Source of the DNA: CBFFRJ01 sp963530515 | GTDB taxonomy: Bacteria; Pseudomonadota; Gammaproteobacteria; Enterobacterales; Enterobacteriaceae | Direction: 5' to 3' | NCBI GenBank assembly: GCA_963530515.1 | Contig: CAUSEC010000012.1 | Location: 1 to 64,000 of the forward strand | DNA length: 64,000 nucleotides | Shown: piece by piece, positions 60,828 through 64,000 of the stretch | Layout of the letters: each line of letters begins with the position of its first letter | How positions within the stretch are numbered: position 1 is the stretch's first letter | Program-made: the position numbers and the translations under genes | The notes under the pieces: model-generated | Told to the model about the DNA's origin: nothing | What the model saw: the letters and a program-made list of their open reading frames with translations, nothing else | Databases searched by the model: none

Positions 60828-61784
60828 TTAGTAGCCCATGTTTTTCTTCTTCTCTAACTCTTCTTTAGCGGTATCTGGCAGGTAGAGCGTGGATTTAGTG
60901 ATGGTGACTTTTTCAGGCAGGGTGCCGTCTTTTTTGAATTTCTCCAGCGCATCAAATGCCGGGCCCGCCATGTTCGGGGTCAGCTCGACGCTGGCGTTCG
61001 CTTCGCCGTCCATCATCGCTTTGTAGATATCCGGCACGCCGTCAATGGAGCCGGTGAGGATGTCTTTGCCCGGTTTCAGGCCCGCTTCTTTAATGGCCTG
61101 GATGGCGCCGATCACCATGTCATCGTTATGGGCGTAGACCATGCAGATGTTTTTGCCGTTGTTCTCTGCTTTGATAAAGCTTTCCATGACCTCTTTCCCT
61201 TTACTGCGGGTGAAGTCGCCAGACTGAGAACGGATGATTTTGATGTTAGAGGCTTTAGAAATGGCTTCCGCGAAGCCTTTTTTGCGGTCGATAGCCACGC
61301 TCGCACCCACGGTGCCCTGCAGCTCAACCACATTACATTGCTTGCCATCGACCTGTTTAATCAGCCAGTCACCAATCAGCTTGCCTTCCAGCACGTTGTT
61401 CGCGGTGACGGTGGTCATGTAGAGATCTTTGTCTTTTACATCAATGGAGCGGTCGAGCAGGAAGACCGGGATTTTGGCGTCTTTGGCTTCTTTCAGCACG
61501 GGCTCCCAGCCGGTTGCCACGACAGGCGCGATGAAGATAGCGTCCACACCCTGCGCGATGAAGGAACGCACCGCTTTAATCTGGTTTTCCTGTTTTTGCT
61601 GAGCATCGGCGATTTTCAGCGTGATACCGCGTTTTTGAGCTTCGCTCTTCGCGACGTTGGTTTCAGCCGCTCGCCAGCCGGATTCAGAACCAACCTGAGA
61701 AAATCCCACCGTGAGCGGGGCAGCCATCGCCATAGACGACATAGCTGCTGAAACTGCTGTGACAAGAAGTAAGCGCTTCCACAT
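60828..61784 (-). CDS. ytfQ: Galactofuranose-binding periplasmic protein YtfQ
   Basis: 318-residue periplasmic binding protein of the ribose/galactose class with a signal peptide (MWKRLLLVTAVSAAMSSMAMA). In E. coli YtfQ binds galactofuranose. Conserved VVATGWEPVLKEAKDAKIPVFLLDRSIDV is split here at KEAKDAK; ELTPNMAGPAFDAL near the end. First gene of the operon. Confidence 0.95.
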   Translation of the reverse strand: MWKRLLLVTAVSAAMSSMAMAAPLTVGFSQVGSESGWRAAETNVAKSEAQKRGITLKIADAQQKQENQIKAVRSFIAQGVDAIFIAPVVATGWEPVLKEAKDAKIPVFLLDRSIDVKDKDLYMTTVTANNVLEGKLIGDWLIKQVDGKQCNVVELQGTVGASVAIDRKKGFAEAISKASNIKIIRSQSGDFTRSKGKEVMESFIKAENNGKNICMVYAHNDDMVIGAIQAIKEAGLKPGKDILTGSIDGVPDIYKAMMDGEANASVELTPNMAGPAFDALEKFKKDGTLPEKVTITKSTLYLPDTAKEELEKKKNMGY

Positions 61785-62185
61785 ATGCGTATCCTCGTAG
61801 GGTTATTATTGGCTACAACTTCGCCTGCGGGAAAACTATAGACAATGGGAGATGTAACAGAATGCGTTACATCACAAATCAGAAAAGTGAATGAATTGTT
61901 GGCTTCCAGTTGCGATCTGGCGCGCGAAATGACCGGGTGCGATCGGCCCTGCAACAGGCTTTGAAATTACAGTCTTTTTCGGGTGAAACTGCCCTTAAAA
62001 TCGTCAGTGTAATCGCTTCCACATTTTTATTGATGATGCGGCTGACTTTATGGATTATCCGGTCATATTTTTAGGTAAAAAAAACCGCCCGGCTGAGCGT
62101 GAGACCTAAAACAAGCGGAGACATTCGCAATGAGTTGGCTATAATACCCGGCACTTGTTTGCCACACATTTTAAAGGAAACAAAC
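61785..62185. other. 401-bp divergent region between ytfQ and ppa
   Basis: No gene. It contains the ytfQ leader, the GalR/GalS-type operator at 62007-62022 and the ppa promoter near 62130-62150 (TTGGC...TATAATA). AT-rich around 61800-61890. Nothing else is recognised. Confidence 0.6.
62007..62022. promoter_or_regulatory. GalR/GalS-type operator between ytfQ and ppa
   Basis: GTGTAATCGCTTCCAC matches the GalR/GalS consensus GTGKAANCGNTTNCAC at every defined position. It lies 223 bp upstream of ytfQ and 164 bp upstream of ppa. Control of a galactose-related importer by galactose repressors makes sense. Confidence 0.8.
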
Positions 62186-62716
62186 ATGAGCTTACTCAAC
62201 GTCCCGGCGGGTAAAGATCTGCCAGAAGACATCTACGTTGTTATTGAAATTCCGGCTAACGCTGACCCAATCAAATATGAAGTTGATAAAGACAGCGGCG
62301 CGCTGTTCGTTGACCGCTTCATGTCCACCGCGATGTTCTATCCGTGCAACTACGGCTACATCAACCACACCCTGTCTCTGGACGGTGACCCGGTAGACGT
62401 GCTGGTCCCGACGCCGTACCCGCTGGAGCCAGGTTCAGTGATTCGCTGCCGTCCGGTTGGCGTGCTGAAAATGACCGACGAGTCTGGCGAAGATGCCAAA
62501 CTGGTTGCGGTTCCGCACACCAAACTGAGCAAAGAGTACGATCACATTAAAGATGTGAACGACCTGCCAGAACTGCTGAAAGCACAGATCACCCACTTCT
62601 TCGAGCACTACAAAGACCTCGAAAAAGGCAAATGGGTGAAAGTTGACGGTTGGGACAACGCTGAAGCGGCTAAAGCTGAAATCGTTGCTTCCTTCGAGCG
62701 CGCAGCGAAGAAGTAA
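62186..62716 (+). CDS. ppa: Inorganic pyrophosphatase
   Basis: Hexameric family I pyrophosphatase, hydrolysing PPi and pulling biosynthetic reactions forward. 176 residues from the ATG at 62186 (AAGGAAA upstream), same as E. coli; the ORF is open 29 codons further but not conserved. Metal-binding DGDPVDVLV near residues 66-74. Confidence 0.97.
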   Translation: MSLLNVPAGKDLPEDIYVVIEIPANADPIKYEVDKDSGALFVDRFMSTAMFYPCNYGYINHTLSLDGDPVDVLVPTPYPLEPGSVIRCRPVGVLKMTDESGEDAKLVAVPHTKLSKEYDHIKDVNDLPELLKAQITHFFEHYKDLEKGKWVKVDGWDNAEAAKAEIVASFERAAKK

Positions 62717-62730
62717 TCCGTTTTATCTGA

Positions 62731-62771
62731 AAAACCCTGAGCGCTGAGTACAGCGGGTCAGGGTTTTTTTA
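62731..62771 (+). terminator. ppa terminator
   Basis: Stem AAAACCCTGA...TCAGGGTTTT with inner CGCTG/CAGCG and a T tract, 15 bases after the stop. Confidence 0.85.
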
Positions 62772-62921
62772 TGCCCTGATTTTACTTCGCGCCACAGTTG
62801 GCGGCTTTCTCACCCTTTTCCGCCCGTTTATTACGCTGTCATAAAACTGCCATAAAATTCTTTTTCCAGGGTTATTAGAGGCATAACACAAATCAGCCTA
62901 ATACCCCTGTTTTTGCCCCCG

Positions 62922-62948
62922 TAAAGTCCCTTCCCGTTTGGTCGATAT
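62922..62948 (+). promoter_or_regulatory. Sigma-28 (FliA) promoter of the second chemoreceptor gene
   Basis: TAAA-N15-GTCGATAT (62922-62948): exact -35 and spacing, 6 of 8 in the -10 against GCCGATAA, 46 bp before the start codon. Confidence 0.75.
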
Positions 62949-62993
62949 CCCCTTCGTGTGATCAATGTCTCCCTTTCCCCCAACGGAAGCTGT

Positions 62994-64000
62994 ATGAAAC
63001 TCAATCAATTCACCATCGGCCAACGCCTCGGCCTGATGGCAACCCTGTTATTGCTGGCGACACTGTTTATCGGCTTGCGCGGTCTGGCTATCAACAGCGC
63101 CAGCTTCGAGCAGAACCAAAAAATGATGAACACGGAGAAGGTACTCGCAGACAGTATCGATACCGCCCGCAATGCCCAGGTGCAGTTTAAGATTCAGGTG
63201 CAGGAGTGGAAAAACACCCTGCTGCGCGGTACGCAAGGGCAGGATACCTTCGATAAATATAAAAACGCCTTTGTGGCCCAAAGCCAGACCACGCAGCAGT
63301 TGCTGCAAAAACTGAGCGGCCTGCTGCCGCAGCTGGGGATGGATAACGAGCAGGTTGAGAAGACCCGTAAGCTGCACGCCGAACTCGAAACCCATTACCT
63401 GAGCGCCCTGCAACAGTATGTTCTGACCGATGCCACCAGCGCCTCGCGCGTCGACAAACTGGTGACCGGCATTGACCGTGAACCGACGAAGATGATTGAC
63501 GAGGTGGTGGCGCGCACGCTGGAGCATGCCAGCAAAATCCACGCCGAGACGGACGCGCGTAATCTGGCACAGTTCGAGCAAACCCGCATGATGCTGATTA
63601 TCGCGATGGCGCTGACCATGCTGGTCGGTGCGCTGATCACCTGGTGGCTGGTGCGCAGTATTACGCATCCGCTGGCGCAGGCGGTAGCCGTTGCCCGCAC
63701 GGTGGCATCCGGGGATTTGAAAACCACCTTTACCATTTCAGGCCGCGATGAAACCGCCGAACTGATGCAGGCACTGAAGGAGATGAACGGCAACCTGACC
63801 CGCATTGTGCACGGCGTTCGCCATAGCACCGAGTCTATCGCGTCGGCTTCAGTTCAGATTGCCACCGGCAGCCGCGAGCTTTCATCACGTAACGAAGCGC
63901 AGGCCAGCGCGCTGGAGCAGACCGCCGCGTCAATGGAAGAGTTAACCTCGGTGGTGAAGAGCAACGCGGAGAACTCACGCTTTGCCAGCAGCATCGCCCG
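62994..64000 (+). CDS. Methyl-accepting chemotaxis protein, cut by window end
   Basis: Open reading frame from ATG 62994 to the last base with no stop (335 full codons). Translation gives a basic/hydrophobic first helix (TIGQRLGLMATLLLLATLFIG), a periplasmic helical domain with an EWKNTLLRG segment (typical of the MCP ligand-binding class with a helical bundle), a second membrane helix (MLIIAMALTMLVGALITWWLV, about 202-222), HAMP (RSITHPLAQAVAVARTVASGD) and the start of the signalling domain (ALEQTAASMEELTSVVKSNAEN). Ligand unknown. Own sigma-28 promoter. Confidence 0.9.
   Translation, partial: MKLNQFTIGQRLGLMATLLLLATLFIGLRGLAINSASFEQNQKMMNTEKVLADSIDTARNAQVQFKIQVQEWKNTLLRGTQGQDTFDKYKNAFVAQSQTTQQLLQKLSGLLPQLGMDNEQVEKTRKLHAELETHYLSALQQYVLTDATSASRVDKLVTGIDREPTKMIDEVVARTLEHASKIHAETDARNLAQFEQTRMMLIIAMALTMLVGALITWWLVRSITHPLAQAVAVARTVASGDLKTTFTISGRDETAELMQALKEMNGNLTRIVHGVRHSTESIASASVQIATGSRELSSRNEAQASALEQTAASMEELTSVVKSNAENSRFASSIA

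Noticed and set aside
1..64000. tRNA, rRNA or CRISPR loci
   Set aside because: No cloverleaf-like segments, rRNA motifs or regularly spaced repeats were seen by eye; the palindromic repeats are irregularly spaced.

Overview
The window is a chromosomal segment of a member of the Enterobacteriaceae. Gene order and protein sequence follow the region of the E. coli chromosome around argI-pyrBI-treBC-nrdDG-fbp-ppa, but with content absent from E. coli K-12 (miaE, two yjgN copies, a fused dihydroxyacetone kinase, a large DUF operon). That mix and the GC-rich coding sequence suggest an Enterobacter/Lelliottia/Leclercia-like organism; the genus is an inference. No rRNA, tRNA, CRISPR, prophage or intact insertion sequence was recognised.

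Layout. 1-9.5 kb: fused dihydroxyacetone kinase, lptFG (LPS export), pepA, holC-valS. 9.5-15 kb: two YjgN-like DUF898 membrane proteins, acetyltransferase yjgM, an unknown membrane-anchored protein, miaE, rraB. 15-19 kb: argI with two ARG boxes, tabA, pyrLBI with its UTP-sensing leader, ridA. 19.1-21.1 kb: a small accessory islet with an HTH-membrane fusion and an AT-rich three-gene operon that resembles an effector with candidate membrane partners. 21.2-28.5 kb: mgtA with its mgtL leader and PhoP box, then treR-treB-treC. 28.5-31.8 kb: nrdD-nrdG with FNR, NrdR and DnaA-type sites upstream and an ERIC element between the genes.

31.9-44.4 kb is the main accessory block, lying between nrdG and cybC, which are neighbours in E. 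coli. It holds a flavin nitroreductase, an orphan hydrophilic protein, a ten-gene leftward operon (33506-42100), a LysR regulator and a quinone oxidoreductase. The operon encodes a small PRD protein, a glycine-rich SFCGS protein, DUF4312, two polytopic membrane proteins (DUF4311, DUF4310), an amidohydrolase/deacetylase, a DgaE-like PLP ammonia lyase, a DgaF-like KDPG aldolase, a periplasmic lactonase and a BglG/MtlR-type PRD-EIIB-EIIA activator. I infer a catabolic route for an N-acylated amino-sugar acid or its lactone, taken up by an uncharacterised, possibly PTS-like transporter. This is the best candidate for an undescribed system.

44.4-55 kb: cybC, tldE, darP, a HigB/HigA-type toxin-antitoxin pair with two operators, a CsoR/FrmR-family regulator lacking the usual metal ligands and divergent from a FecBCD-type ABC importer, a secreted DUF4432 epimerase-like protein, mpl and fbp. 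55-64 kb: a dispersed-repeat block, a chemoreceptor with a sigma-28 promoter, the galactofuranose ABC transporter ytfQRT-yjfF with an upstream GalR/GalS-type operator, ppa, and a second sigma-28-driven chemoreceptor cut off by the window end.

Intergenic spaces are rich in repeats: a CCCTCTCCC...GGGAGAGGG palindrome family (at least 11 copies), REP/BIME units, one ERIC and one longer dispersed repeat present at both 1-67 and 55431-55497.
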